DNA of 64,000 nt from Pseudomonas mosselii (GTDB lineage: Bacteria > Pseudomonadota > Gammaproteobacteria > Pseudomonadales > Pseudomonadaceae). The translations under genes and the position numbers were made by a program. Positions within the stretch are counted from its first letter, which is position 1. Each line of letters begins with the position of its first letter. The notes under the pieces were generated by a model. The model ran no database searches. It saw only the letters and a list, made by a program, of their open reading frames with translations, and had not been told where the DNA came from. Below are positions 7,686 through 17,456 of this stretch, piece by piece. Location: assembly GCF_019823065.1 (NCBI RefSeq), contig NZ_CP081966.1:5421001-5485000 (forward strand), written 5' to 3'.

Positions 7686-10600
7686 CTAGCGGGCGCGTAC
7701 CACCATTTCACCCTGGCTCTCGCCGATCGCCTGCAGGTTCGGCCGGTACATCGACTCCACCTGCGGCGGCGGGATGCGGTAGCTGCCCGGGGTCACGGCA
7801 CGTGCCAGGTACAGCAGGTGGGTGGTGCCGTAGCTGTCGAGCTTGAGCGCAGCCACGTAGCGGTCGTCACGGTACTCCTGGTGCACCACGCTGGCATTCT
7901 GCATCGACTCGCGCCACTGCTTCACCGCGCTGCTGGCGTTGTCCAGGCTGGCGGCGCTCTGCGCCAGGTTCTGGTTCTCCAGCTCCAGGCCCGCCGGCAG
8001 CAGGTCGACCACCAGGGCATCCGGCACCTGATCCTGCGCCTTGAGCGCCAGGTGCACCAGCACCAGGTCACCGCTGCGCAGGTTGCGTACATCCAGCGCC
8101 TGGCCGTTCATGCCCAGGTACTCGCGGCGGATCTCCATGCCGTTGCCGCTGGCGGCCGGGGCCTGGCGCGGGTAGCCGGACAGGGTCAGCTGCTGGTACA
8201 GGGTGTCGCCGCCCTGGTTCTGCACGGTCAGCGGCGAGGCCAGCAGCGGGCCTTCGAGTTTCATGCCCGAGTCGTTGTTGTCGAACTCGCGCACTTCACC
8301 GGCGCTGTCCAGGCGAGCTTTCCAGTTGCCTTCCGGTTTGCCCAGCAGGCCACGGCCGGCGAGGAACAGCGCGTTGCGCTCCTGAGTGGACAGCCAGCGA
8401 TTGGCGGCCAGCTCGTCGGACAGGCCAAACAGACGCTGGTCGACCTGGTTGCCGGCGAGGTTGTTCTCCTGCAGCAGGGCGAGGATCAGCGCCTGGTCAC
8501 GCAGGGCACTGCCGTAGTCGGCCATCCAGCCTTTGCTGCGAGTCACGGCCAGGCCTGCCTGCAATGCCTGCTGCGAACGCTGCTTGTCGCCCATCTTGTC
8601 CAGCGCCACCGCCAGTTGCACCAGCGGCAGGCCGGAGCGGGCGTCGGCGCGGCGTTCAAACAGGCTGCGCAGGGCGCCCAGCGGCGCCTGTTGGCTCCGC
8701 GCCAGCACCAGGCCAGCGTAGGCCTGCACGGCGAACCGGGTGTGGTCGGCGTTCTGGCTGTAGTCGACTTCGATCAGGTTGCGCTCCTGCACATACCGCA
8801 GCAGGCGCTCGCTGGCCTTCTTCAGCACTTCGGCGGGTACACCGTAGCCTTGCTCACGGGCGCGCAGCAGGAAGTCGGTGACGTAGGCGGTCAGCCAGTA
8901 CTCCTCCTCGCTGTCCGAGCTCCATAGGCCGAAGCTGCCGTTGTAGCGCTGCATGCCCAGCAGGTGCTCGATGCCCATCTCGATCTTGCGCTTGCGCACA
9001 TCGGCCGGCTCGCCCTTGATGCCCAGGCGCTTGAGGCTGTCGGCATCGGCGTACAGCGACGGGTACAAGCCACTGGTGGTCTGCTCCAGGCAGCCGTAGG
9101 GGTAAGCTTCCAGGGCGCGGATCTGCTCGCCCAGGTTGAGCGGCGGGCGGCTCGACAGTGCAAGGCTGGCCTCGAGGCCCGCCGGTTCGAACTCGGCCAA
9201 GTCGCTCTCCGGCAGGCTCCAGGGCTGGTCCTTGAGGGCCACGCGGTAGTGCTTGAGCATCGCCGGGTAGGCCGGGCGCACACCGAGGGTCCACTCGCGC
9301 TCGAAGGTGTTGGCCGGCTCGCCCGGCAGCTGCAGGCCATTGACCTGCACCCGCACCTTGCCCTGTCCCAGGCCGCCCTGGGCCTGCACTGGGATCATCA
9401 GGGTGGTGCGCTGGCCTTCGGCCAGGGTGAAATTCTGCTGGGCACCACCGACCAGGCTCAGCTGGCCTTCGGCGATCAGTTGCACGCTCAGTTGCTGGTC
9501 GCGGCCGGACAGGTTGGCCAGGTCCAGCGCCAGCCGGGTGCGGTCACCACCGGCGAGGAAACGCGGCGCGGACAGCTCGGCGATCAGCGGCGCGGCGACC
9601 ACGGTCTTGCCTTCGGCCATGCCGAAGTGTTCCTCGGTCCAGGCCTGGGCCATCAAGCGCAGTTCACCGTTGAAGTCGGGGATATCGACGGTGGCCTGGC
9701 CTTCGCCTTTCTCGTCGAGGGTCACTGGCAAGCTTTGCTGGGCAACGATGGTCACTGTGGTGTTCGGCCGCTTGCCGCCCTTGGCCATGGCGGCGTCACC
9801 ACCGAAGGCGAGACTGGCCAGGCGGCCCTGGCCGGCCTCGATCAGCTGGCCGTAGATGTCCAGCTGGTCGGCGCCATAGGCCTTGCGGCCGAACAGGCTG
9901 GCGAACGGGTCGGGGGTCTTGAAGTCGGTGATATTGAGGATGCCCACATCCACGGCTGACAGCAGCACATGCACCTGCTTCGGCACGCTGCCGTCGGCGT
10001 TGACCGCCTTGAACTTCACGGTCAGCGGTTGCTTGGGTCGCATTTTCTCCGGCGCCTGCAGCGACACGGCCAGCTTGCGCTCGGCGCGGTCCAGCGGCAG
10101 GTGCAGCACACCCACGGCGCGTTTCGGCGTGGCATTGGCCTTGCGCTCGCCCGGGCGGATCACCAGGGCGCTGATGTACAGGTCGTGGCGCGCCCACTTC
10201 TTGTCCAGCTCGACGTCGAAGGTCTTGCCCTCGGCGGGCACGTCGATTTCCTGCCACCACAGCGGGCCGTCGGCGGATTCGATCATCAGGTAGCCGCTGC
10301 CGGCGGCCGGCGGGGTGACGGTGACCTTGGCGGTACCGCCGTCCTTGTAGGCCGGCTTGTCCAGGGCGATCTTGACCTGGTCGGGGCGCACCGCGCCGCC
10401 TTCGGCGTTGTCCTGGGCACGGTAGCCGGCCCAGAAGCGCGCGCTGGAGACCAGGCCGGTCTGCGGATCTTCCACCTCGACGCGGTACGGGCCCCACTCC
10501 ACCTGGAAATTCAGCTTGGCGGTGGAGCCGGCCTTCACGCTGACGGTCTCCTCGGCCTGGGTGAGGAATTTCTCGTTGTAGTTGTAGCTCCAGCCGTCGC

Positions 10601-12590
10601 TCTGCGAGTAGTTCCAGTAGTAGTCGCGGCGCTCGCGGATCAGGCGCACCTTCAGGTTGTCGGCGGCCAGCTTCTTGCCTTCGCGGTCGGCCACCAGGAA
10701 CTCGAATTCCACCGGGCCGTCACCGTCGGTCTCTTCGCCGTCGAACAGGCCGCGCAGGCCCGGCAGGCGGTCGGCGGGCCAGATCGGCTGCTCCAGGCGC
10801 CGGGTGATCGGCCGGCCGCCGGACTCCTGCAGGCTGGCCTGCACAGTCAGTTGCAGTGGCGAGCGGGCTTCGGCCCAGCGGCTTTCTATATCGATGCGGG
10901 CCTTGCCGTTCTGGTCGAGGGTGACTTCGTCCAGCTCCAGGTCCTGGTTCAGGTCGGTCTCGGTGACCGCGCCGAACTGGTAGCCCGGCAGCGCCTTCAC
11001 CGCTTCGCGCAGCGGGCGCACGTAAGCCTGGCCGCTGAGGCGGTTGCCCGCGGCCGGCGCACCGTAGAGGTAACGGCCATTGACCTGGATGGTGGCAGTC
11101 TCATCCGGCGCCAGCGGCGTGCTGCTGCCCTTGAGCTCCAGCGCCAGGCGCTCGGGGAGGAAGTCCTCGACGAGGAATTCGTAGACCTGCTTGCGACCAC
11201 CGCCCAGGTCCAGCAGCAGTTGCCAGCGGCCGGTCGGGGCCTCGGTGGCCAGTTGCAACTGGTACTGGAACAGGCCGTTCTTGTCGGCCTCCCAGACGAA
11301 CTTGCGGCTGACCTGTTCGTCCGGACGGCGCACTTCCACATTCACCGGCTGGGCCTTGACCGGCTTGCCGTCCTGGTCACGCAGCAGGCCGTTGAGCAGC
11401 ACAGTCTCGCCCGGGCGGTAGAGGTCGCGCGGACCGAAGATGAAGAACTGCAGCGGGTTGGCCTGGGGGCCGGTGATGTCGAACTCGGCCAGGTCCAGGG
11501 CCGCGGTGTTCAGGCGCAGGAGAGTGGTGTGCACGCCCTGGGTGGCGATCAGGGTGTCGGCCTTGGCGGTGATCGGCAGCTGGGCATGGCCGTCGCCGTC
11601 GGTCTTGGCCTGGGCCAGCAGCTTGCCCTTGTCGTCGTGCAGTTCGAGGGTGACGTCCTTGAGCGCCTTGCCACCTTCCAGTGCCTGGGCGAACACGTCC
11701 AGGCGGTCGCGGTAGCGGTGCGCGGAGACGCCGATGTCGCTCAGGGTGAACAGGGTCGCCGGCTGCGAATAGTCATAGGTGCCCGAGGCGCGCATCACCG
11801 CCAGGTACACGCCCGGCTCCTGCAGCGGCTTGATTCCGGCGATCGGCAGCAGCACGGTCTCGCGGGTGTTGCGCGCGGGGTTGAGGTCGAAGCGGCCGCT
11901 GTAGACCAGCTCGGCCATCTCCAGGGTTTCCTTGGACTGGTAGTAGTAGAGGCTGGAATTGCGGCCCCAGTTGACCAGGAAGCTGGAAAGCATGTCCGGC
12001 TTGATGCGGAAAAACTCGACATCGACCTTGTCGACGTTCAGGGCGATCACCGGCAGGCCTTCGGCCAGGCGCGTGGGCAGCAGCGAACCACGGCTGGCGA
12101 AGCCCACGGTGGGCTGCATGTCGCGGGTCTCGAAACGGCTGACCGATTCGGCTTCAAGCTGGTTGCCGTTGACCGAGAGCAGGCCCTTGTCGATGGTCAG
12201 GACCATCTTGCGCTGCGGCTCCAGGTGGCGCAGGCGCAGCTCCATCTGGTTGTCGGAGAGTTCCCAGGCACCGTCGACCTTGCCCTTTACGGTGTCGACC
12301 AGGTGCAGCTTGGCGGCAAAGTCCTGGTTGGCGTCCAACGGCGCGGAGACGCTGACCGACAGGGTGCTGGCACCGTCGAGCTGGACTTCCGAGACGTCCA
12401 GCACAGTCAGCTCGCGGCCCGCGTAGCGCTTGGCGAGCAGCGCCGGGTCTTCGCGCTTGGCCGCCTTGGTTTCGGCGGGCGCAACGGCGGTGGCGGCATC
12501 GGCGGGGGCCGATGGCTTGTCCGGCGTGGAAGAATCACAGGCACTGAGCAGGGCCAGCGCGCAGGCCAGCAACAATCCTTTGTTAAGCAT
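7686..12590 (-). CDS. Bacterial alpha-2-macroglobulin lipoprotein (YfhM-like)
   Basis: A 1634-residue lipoprotein close in length to E. coli YfhM (1653). The start was moved to the ATG at 12590 so that the lipobox LLSAC falls within the first 20 residues. Macroglobulin-like beta domains fill the first ~900 residues. The thioester motif YGCLEQ is intact, with the reactive Cys at residue 1167, followed by an alpha-helical thioester domain and a receptor-binding-like C-terminal domain. The family traps proteases in the periplasm through a bait region and is thought to protect the cell wall, alongside PBP1C, when the outer membrane is breached. pbpC lies just beyond the small membrane protein gene on the same strand. 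Confidence 0.93.
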   Translation of the reverse strand: MLNKGLLLACALALLSACDSSTPDKPSAPADAATAVAPAETKAAKREDPALLAKRYAGRELTVLDVSEVQLDGASTLSVSVSAPLDANQDFAAKLHLVDTVKGKVDGAWELSDNQMELRLRHLEPQRKMVLTIDKGLLSVNGNQLEAESVSRFETRDMQPTVGFASRGSLLPTRLAEGLPVIALNVDKVDVEFFRIKPDMLSSFLVNWGRNSSLYYYQSKETLEMAELVYSGRFDLNPARNTRETVLLPIAGIKPLQEPGVYLAVMRASGTYDYSQPATLFTLSDIGVSAHRYRDRLDVFAQALEGGKALKDVTLELHDDKGKLLAQAKTDGDGHAQLPITAKADTLIATQGVHTTLLRLNTAALDLAEFDITGPQANPLQFFIFGPRDLYRPGETVLLNGLLRDQDGKPVKAQPVNVEVRRPDEQVSRKFVWEADKNGLFQYQLQLATEAPTGRWQLLLDLGGGRKQVYEFLVEDFLPERLALELKGSSTPLAPDETATIQVNGRYLYGAPAAGNRLSGQAYVRPLREAVKALPGYQFGAVTETDLNQDLELDEVTLDQNGKARIDIESRWAEARSPLQLTVQASLQESGGRPITRRLEQPIWPADRLPGLRGLFDGEETDGDGPVEFEFLVADREGKKLAADNLKVRLIRERRDYYWNYSQSDGWSYNYNEKFLTQAEETVSVKAGSTAKLNFQVEWGPYRVEVEDPQTGLVSSARFWAGYRAQDNAEGGAVRPDQVKIALDKPAYKDGGTAKVTVTPPAAGSGYLMIESADGPLWWQEIDVPAEGKTFDVELDKKWARHDLYISALVIRPGERKANATPKRAVGVLHLPLDRAERKLAVSLQAPEKMRPKQPLTVKFKAVNADGSVPKQVHVLLSAVDVGILNITDFKTPDPFASLFGRKAYGADQLDIYGQLIEAGQGRLASLAFGGDAAMAKGGKRPNTTVTIVAQQSLPVTLDEKGEGQATVDIPDFNGELRLMAQAWTEEHFGMAEGKTVVAAPLIAELSAPRFLAGGDRTRLALDLANLSGRDQQLSVQLIAEGQLSLVGGAQQNFTLAEGQRTTLMIPVQAQGGLGQGKVRVQVNGLQLPGEPANTFEREWTLGVRPAYPAMLKHYRVALKDQPWSLPESDLAEFEPAGLEASLALSSRPPLNLGEQIRALEAYPYGCLEQTTSGLYPSLYADADSLKRLGIKGEPADVRKRKIEMGIEHLLGMQRYNGSFGLWSSDSEEEYWLTAYVTDFLLRAREQGYGVPAEVLKKASERLLRYVQERNLIEVDYSQNADHTRFAVQAYAGLVLARSQQAPLGALRSLFERRADARSGLPLVQLAVALDKMGDKQRSQQALQAGLAVTRSKGWMADYGSALRDQALILALLQENNLAGNQVDQRLFGLSDELAANRWLSTQERNALFLAGRGLLGKPEGNWKARLDSAGEVREFDNNDSGMKLEGPLLASPLTVQNQGGDTLYQQLTLSGYPRQAPAASGNGMEIRREYLGMNGQALDVRNLRSGDLVLVHLALKAQDQVPDALVVDLLPAGLELENQNLAQSAASLDNASSAVKQWRESMQNASVVHQEYRDDRYVAALKLDSYGTTHLLYLARAVTPGSYRIPPPQVESMYRPNLQAIGESQGEMVVRAR

Positions 12591-12772
12591 TTGAGAGGGG
12601 ACTCTTCGGCAGCGTGTACGTGAGGGAGGCAACTATAGCGCAACGCCGCAGGGCTTACCTGGCGATGCGCGGCAAGTGAGACCCTGTTCGCGCCGATTGG
12701 TTGCCTGGTCGGTACAATGGCGTATTTGATCTTGCAAGGGGGCGCGAAGCGGCCCTGCAACGAAGGATTCGC

Positions 12773-14110
12773 ATGTCTTCACTGTCCACCGCCTGGCGCG
12801 ACCGCCCCACCCACCACAAGGTCTGGGCCCTGGCCGCGCCGATGATCCTGTCCAACATCTCGGTGCCGCTGGTGGCGCTGGTCGACAGCACGGTGATCGG
12901 CCACCTGCCCCACGCCCACCAGCTGGGCGCGGTGGCCGTGGGCGCCACGCTGTTCACCTTCATGGTCGGCCTGATGGGCTTCCTGCGCATGGGCTCCACC
13001 GGCTTCGCCGCCCAGGCCGCCGGCCGCGCCGACGGCGCCGCGCTGCGTCAAGTGCTGGTGCAGGGGCTGCTGCTGGCACTGGCCTTCGCCCTGCTGATCG
13101 GCCTGCTCGCCCTGCCCTTCAGCCAGTTGGCGCTGCACGCGATGCAGCCCAGCGAGGCGCTGCATGCCTCCACCGAGGCATTCTTCCATACGCGCCTGCT
13201 CGGCCTGCCGGCGGCGCTGGCCAGCTACGCCCTGGTTGGCTGGTTCCTCGGCACGCAGAACGCCCGGGCGCCGCTGGCGATCCTGCTGACCACCAACCTG
13301 CTGAACATCGCCCTGAACCTGTGGTTCGTGCTCGGCCTGGACTGGGGCGTGGTCGGCTCGGCACGGGCCTCGGTGATCGCCGAGTGGTGCGCCGCCCTGC
13401 TCGGCCTGGCCCTCACCCGCCCGGCGCTGCGCGCCTACCCCGGGCATATCGCCTGGGCCGCGCTGAAGGGCTGGCAGGCCTGGCGGCCCTTGCTGGCGGT
13501 GAACCGCGATATCTTCCTGCGCAGCCTGGCGCTACAGCTGGTTTTCCTGCTGTTGACCGTGCAGGGTGCACGGCTGGGTGAAGCGACGGTGGCGGCCAAT
13601 GCCTTGCTGCTCAACGGGCTGATGCTCACCGCCTACGCCCTCGATGGCCTGGCCCATGCGGTCGAGGCGCTGTGTGGGCACGCCATCGGCGCCCGTGATC
13701 GCGATGCCCTGAAGCGGGCGCTTGCGGTGGCCTGCGGGTGGTCGTTGATCGTCAGCCTGGGGTTTGCGGTGCTGTTCCTGCTGGGCGGCCATCTGTTCAT
13801 CGACCTGCAGACCGATATCGCCAGTGTGCGCGAGGCGGCGTATCCGTACTTGCCTTATCTGGCGGTGCTGCCGTTGGTGGCGGTGTGGAGTTATCTGCTG
13901 GATGGGCTGTTCATCGGCGCCACCCGGGCGCGAGAGATGCGCAATGCGATGCTGGTGTCGGTGGTGATCGCGTTGCCTGTGGCGGTTGTCATGCGTGGGT
14001 TCGGCAACCATGGGTTGTGGTTGGCCTTCTTGCTGTTCATGGCGCTGAGGGCGGTGACGCTGGGGTGGGTGGGGTGGCGGTTACAGCAACGGGATCGTTG
14101 GGTTCGGTGA
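12773..14110 (+). CDS. MATE family efflux transporter, DinF-like
   Basis: A 445-residue integral membrane protein with about 12 hydrophobic segments in two related halves, as in MATE antiporters. N-terminal hallmarks include APMILSNISVPLVALVDSTVIGHL (about residues 23-46 as a whole) and the MGFLRMGSTGFAAQA segment. These place it in the DinF branch of the family, which exports cations or drugs by Na+ or H+ antiport. The ATG at 12773 has GAAGGA eight bases upstream. It is divergent from the alpha-2-macroglobulin gene, and the 182 bp between them must hold both promoters. Confidence 0.9.
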   Translation: MSSLSTAWRDRPTHHKVWALAAPMILSNISVPLVALVDSTVIGHLPHAHQLGAVAVGATLFTFMVGLMGFLRMGSTGFAAQAAGRADGAALRQVLVQGLLLALAFALLIGLLALPFSQLALHAMQPSEALHASTEAFFHTRLLGLPAALASYALVGWFLGTQNARAPLAILLTTNLLNIALNLWFVLGLDWGVVGSARASVIAEWCAALLGLALTRPALRAYPGHIAWAALKGWQAWRPLLAVNRDIFLRSLALQLVFLLLTVQGARLGEATVAANALLLNGLMLTAYALDGLAHAVEALCGHAIGARDRDALKRALAVACGWSLIVSLGFAVLFLLGGHLFIDLQTDIASVREAAYPYLPYLAVLPLVAVWSYLLDGLFIGATRAREMRNAMLVSVVIALPVAVVMRGFGNHGLWLAFLLFMALRAVTLGWVGWRLQQRDRWVR

Positions 14111-14136
14111 AGCAGGGGGCGCTTTGCGCCCCTTTC

Positions 14137-14222
14137 GCGACACAAGGCCGCTCCCACAGGTACCGGGATTCCATAAGGAATTGCAATACCTGTGGGAGCG
14201 GCCTTGTGTCGCGAAAGGCCCG
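14137..14222. repeat. Inverted REP pair between convergent genes
   Basis: CCTTTCGCGACACAAGGCCG and its reverse complement (near 14190-14220) form a long hairpin with arms of about 30 bp around a short loop, including the CCTGTGGGAGCGGCC segment. It separates the convergent MATE and speA genes and probably acts as a two-way transcription barrier. Confidence 0.85.
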
Positions 14223-14238
14223 CAACGCGGGCCCCAGC

Positions 14239-16152
14239 TTACGAAGACAAGTACGAAGACCGGGTCAACCCAAGCCGCAACGCATCAAGGAACTGCGTGC
14301 GCTCGCGCGCGGTGATCCGTGCGCTGGCCACCTTGTCGCGGTAGTGGGTCATCAACTCCTCCGGCGACAGGTGCACGTAGCGCAGCATGTCCTCGATGGT
14401 GTCGTGGGTCTCGATGCCGGCGTGGTACACGCTACCGTCGGCGTTCTGGTAGATGTTCACCGAGTCGGTGTCACCAAACAGGTTGTGCATGTCGCCGAGG
14501 ATTTCCTGGTACGCGCCCACCAGGAACACGCCCAGCAGGTAGTCCTCGCCTTCCTTGACCGCGTGCACCGGCATGCTGGTCTCGATGCTCTGCTCGTCGA
14601 CGTACTGGTTGATCTTGCCGTCGGAGTCGCAGGTCAAATCCTGCAGCACGGCGCGGCGCAGCGGCTCTTCGTCCAGACGGTGCAGCGGGATGATCGGCAG
14701 CACCTGGCCGATGGCCCAGGTGTCCGGCAGGCTCTGGAACACCGAGAAGTTGCAGATGTACTTGTCGGCCAGCTTGTCGTTCAGCTCGTCCAGCACCTGG
14801 CGGTGCGAGCGCTGGCGGGCCTTGAGCGAGTTGTGCAGGCGGCGGCACACGGCGAAGTAGCACTGCTCGGCCAGGGCTTTTTCAGCCAGGGTCAGCTTGC
14901 CGTCGGCGTACTGCGCGGCCACGTCGCCCATGTAGTGGGTGGCACGCCAGTAGGTCTCGGTGACCATCTCGATGTCGGTGGGGCCGAGCAGGTCGGCCAG
15001 CCACTGCACGGTCTCGGGCAGCGACTCCTTGTTCTCGATGGTCGGCATCTCGTCGTTGTGGCTCTCGACGTCGGTCACCTGGATCACCAGCATGGCGTGG
15101 TGCGCGGTCAGCGAGCGGCCGCTCTCGGAGAAGATGTGCGGGTGCGGCAGGCCCTGCGCGTCGCAGAACTCCTTGAGCATCCCGACCACCACGCCGGCGT
15201 AGTCGTCCATGTCGTAGTTGATCGAGCTGGCGTTGCGCGAGTGGGTGCCGTCGTAGTCCACGCCCAGGCCGCCGCCAACGTCGATGTGATCGACCGGCAG
15301 GCCCAGGGCGCGCAGCTCGCCGTAGTAGCGGATGGCTTCCTTGAAGCCGTGCTGGTAGTCGGCCAGGTTGGCGATCTGCGACCCCATGTGGAAGTGCAAC
15401 AGGCGGATGCCCTGGTCGAGCCCTGCGTCACGGAAGCGCTGCACCACCGAGATAAGCTGGGCGGCGGACAGGCCGAACTTGGACTTCTCGCCCCCGGTGT
15501 CGGCCCACTTGCTCGAGGCCAGCGACGACAGGCGCACGCGCAGGCCGACCTGTGGCTTGACCTTCAGCTCCGCGGCTTCCTCGATCACCAGGGCGACCTC
15601 GGATTCCTTCTCGATGACGATGAACACGTTGTGGCCGAGCTTCTGGCCCATCAGCGCCAGGCGGATGAACTCGCGGTCCTTGTAGCCGTTGCAGACGATG
15701 GTGCCGCCCTTCGGCGCCAGCGCCAGCACCGCCAGCAGCTCGGGCTTGGAGCCGGCTTCCAGGCCGATGGAGACGTTCTGGGTGGCGATGATGTTCTCGA
15801 CCACCGCTTCCTGCTGGTTGACCTTGATCGGGTACAGAGCGGTGTACTGGCTCTGGTACTCCAGGCGCGCGATGTTGGCGTCGAAGGCGCCGGTCAGCTG
15901 GCGCACGCGGTCCTGCAGGATGTCGGGGAAACGCACCAGCAGCGGCAGCGACAGACCGCTCTGGCGCAGCTCCTGGACCTGCTCGAACAGGTCGATCGGC
16001 GCGCTGTCCGGGCCGTTGGGGCGCACTTCGACGCGCCCGGCTTCATTGATGGCGAAATAACCAGCGCCCCAATGGCGGATGCCATAAACACTGCGGCTGT
16101 CGGCCACGGTCCACTGGCTACCATCGTCTTTGCGTGTGCGTCGTACGGACAT
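14239..16152 (-). CDS. speA: Biosynthetic arginine decarboxylase
   Basis: A 637-residue PLP enzyme of the SpeA type (fold III), which makes agmatine from arginine for putrescine synthesis. The PLP-binding Lys is K110 in YPIKVNQ. Further barrel motifs are LLHFHMGSQ, the Gly-rich phosphate site [12 protein letters not shown], and [13 protein letters not shown] near the dimer active site. Length and motifs match the full family, so it looks intact. GGGGA lies upstream of the ATG. In P. aeruginosa PAO1 the equivalent gene is PA4839 and begins the same gene order seen here through accC. Confidence 0.95.
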   Translation of the reverse strand: MSVRRTRKDDGSQWTVADSRSVYGIRHWGAGYFAINEAGRVEVRPNGPDSAPIDLFEQVQELRQSGLSLPLLVRFPDILQDRVRQLTGAFDANIARLEYQSQYTALYPIKVNQQEAVVENIIATQNVSIGLEAGSKPELLAVLALAPKGGTIVCNGYKDREFIRLALMGQKLGHNVFIVIEKESEVALVIEEAAELKVKPQVGLRVRLSSLASSKWADTGGEKSKFGLSAAQLISVVQRFRDAGLDQGIRLLHFHMGSQIANLADYQHGFKEAIRYYGELRALGLPVDHIDVGGGLGVDYDGTHSRNASSINYDMDDYAGVVVGMLKEFCDAQGLPHPHIFSESGRSLTAHHAMLVIQVTDVESHNDEMPTIENKESLPETVQWLADLLGPTDIEMVTETYWRATHYMGDVAAQYADGKLTLAEKALAEQCYFAVCRRLHNSLKARQRSHRQVLDELNDKLADKYICNFSVFQSLPDTWAIGQVLPIIPLHRLDEEPLRRAVLQDLTCDSDGKINQYVDEQSIETSMPVHAVKEGEDYLLGVFLVGAYQEILGDMHNLFGDTDSVNIYQNADGSVYHAGIETHDTIEDMLRYVHLSPEELMTHYRDKVASARITARERTQFLDALRLGLTRSSYLSS

Positions 16153-16305
16153 TCAAGTCCCCTGTATGAAAAGTCGATAACACGGCCCCGCTAAGGGCGC
16201 AGGCAGTGTAGATACTGAAAATGACGATTCTTCCGTGTCCAGGCATAGACCCTGGCCACCGGAACGAGTTTAGAAAGCACTGGGCAAAAAATCGCGCGGC
16301 GGCAC

Positions 16306-16677
16306 TTAGCCGCCGGATTTCTTCGCCTTGAAACCCTGCTTGATCAGCTCGGCGAGCAACAGCTCGACGTGGTCGCCCTGGATTTCGATGACGCCGTCCT
16401 TGAGCGCGCCGCCGGTGCCACAGCGACGCTTGAGCATGCTGGCAAGTTCCTTGAGCGGCTCCAGCGCCAGCGGCACACCGGTGATGGTGGTCACGGTCTT
16501 GCCGCCACGGCCTTTGCTTTCACGGCGCACACGGGCAATGCCGTCGCCTTCGGGGATGACCTGCTGCTTGCAGACACAAGCGTCCACCGGCTGGCCACAG
16601 TCGGGACAGTGCCGACCGGCATCGGTGGAATATACGAGACCGCCAAGGGCGGCGAGGGAAGAAGCTTTCTTGGCCAC
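16306..16677 (-). CDS. SUI1 (eIF1)-family translation initiation factor-like protein
   Basis: A 123-residue protein of the YciH/SUI1 family. The GTG at 16677 was chosen because GAGGAAC lies correctly in front of it and the protein then begins VAKKASSLAALGGLVYSTDAG, as in relatives. It has a Cys cluster (HCPDCG near 30-35 and ACVC near 40-43) and then the SUI1 fold with RRESKGRGGKTVTTI and KRRCGTGGALKDGVIEIQGD. Eukaryotic eIF1 helps start-codon fidelity; the bacterial role is not settled. It is equivalent to PA4840. Confidence 0.88.
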   Translation of the reverse strand: MAKKASSLAALGGLVYSTDAGRHCPDCGQPVDACVCKQQVIPEGDGIARVRRESKGRGGKTVTTITGVPLALEPLKELASMLKRRCGTGGALKDGVIEIQGDHVELLLAELIKQGFKAKKSGG

Positions 16678-16918
16678 TTTTGTTCCTCGGTGCTGAGGAC
16701 AAAAACTGGTCGGCGGGAGCCGACCGCGAAGCCCCACTCTGGCAGGGGCGGCGCTACTGCCGCAAGGTCATGCGACAGCCCGAAAAGGGCGCGCAGTGTA
16801 ACGATAAATCTGGCTGTTGCTAAGTACAGGATTGCGCCATTTTACGAAAGTTTTGCGACCTTCCGGCCACTGGGGCCCTTTCGCGACTCCGGGCGCTCCC
16901 CAGGGGCAGCGCAGCCCA

Positions 16919-17455
16919 TCAGATCAGGCCAGCCTGGTACCGCTGCAACGCCACCAGCGAGTCCGGGCAATACGGTCGCTGCGCGCTTTCGGCCTGGGCC
17001 TGCTCGACGCTGATGAACCGTGCCTCGATGACCTCCTCGGGCTGCAAGCGCAGCGCCCCGTCCCACACCGCCGAATACACCGCGCACCACAGGCGGTTGC
17101 CCGGCTGCTCGAAGTAGAACGTCTCGTGAAAACGCAACTCGACGCCGCTCACCCCCAGCTCCTCGGCCAGCTCCCGGGCCGCCGAGTCGGCGTAGGACTC
17201 CTGCCCCCCCACCATGCCGCCGGCCGCCACATCCCAGTACCCGGGATACAACGCCTTGCTCAGTGTGCGCCGGTGCACACACAGCTCGCCGGCACCGTTG
17301 AACAGAAGGATGAACGTGCAGCGCCCGATCAGGCCGCGCTCGCGCAGCTCGGCCCGTGGCAGGGCGCCGAGCAGTTGGTCATGCTCGTCGACCCACGCCA
17401 CCAGTTCGGCGTCGGAGGCCGCGCGGTGCGCGACCTCGGCAGGATTGACCGGCAT
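16919..17455 (-). CDS. Nudix hydrolase (YfcD-like)
   Basis: A 178-residue protein with a complete Nudix box at residues 80-102 (G-x5-E-x7-REL-x-EE-x-GV). The box binds the metal used to cleave nucleoside diphosphate-linked substrates. The N-terminal region (LVAWVDEHDQLLGALPRAELRERGL) resembles the isopentenyl-diphosphate-isomerase-like YfcD branch, so the substrate is uncertain. Its start is one base after the stop of the DUF2333 gene, so the two are cotranscribed. It is equivalent to PA4841. Confidence 0.88.
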   Translation of the reverse strand: MPVNPAEVAHRAASDAELVAWVDEHDQLLGALPRAELRERGLIGRCTFILLFNGAGELCVHRRTLSKALYPGYWDVAAGGMVGGQESYADSAARELAEELGVSGVELRFHETFYFEQPGNRLWCAVYSAVWDGALRLQPEEVIEARFISVEQAQAESAQRPYCPDSLVALQRYQAGLI

Positions 17456-17456
17456 C

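Noticed and set aside
9969..12623. 884-codon plus-strand frame opposite the alpha-2-macroglobulin gene
   Set aside because: Antisense shadow of a well-supported gene, with no recognisable domain; the same holds for 13738-16194 opposite speA.
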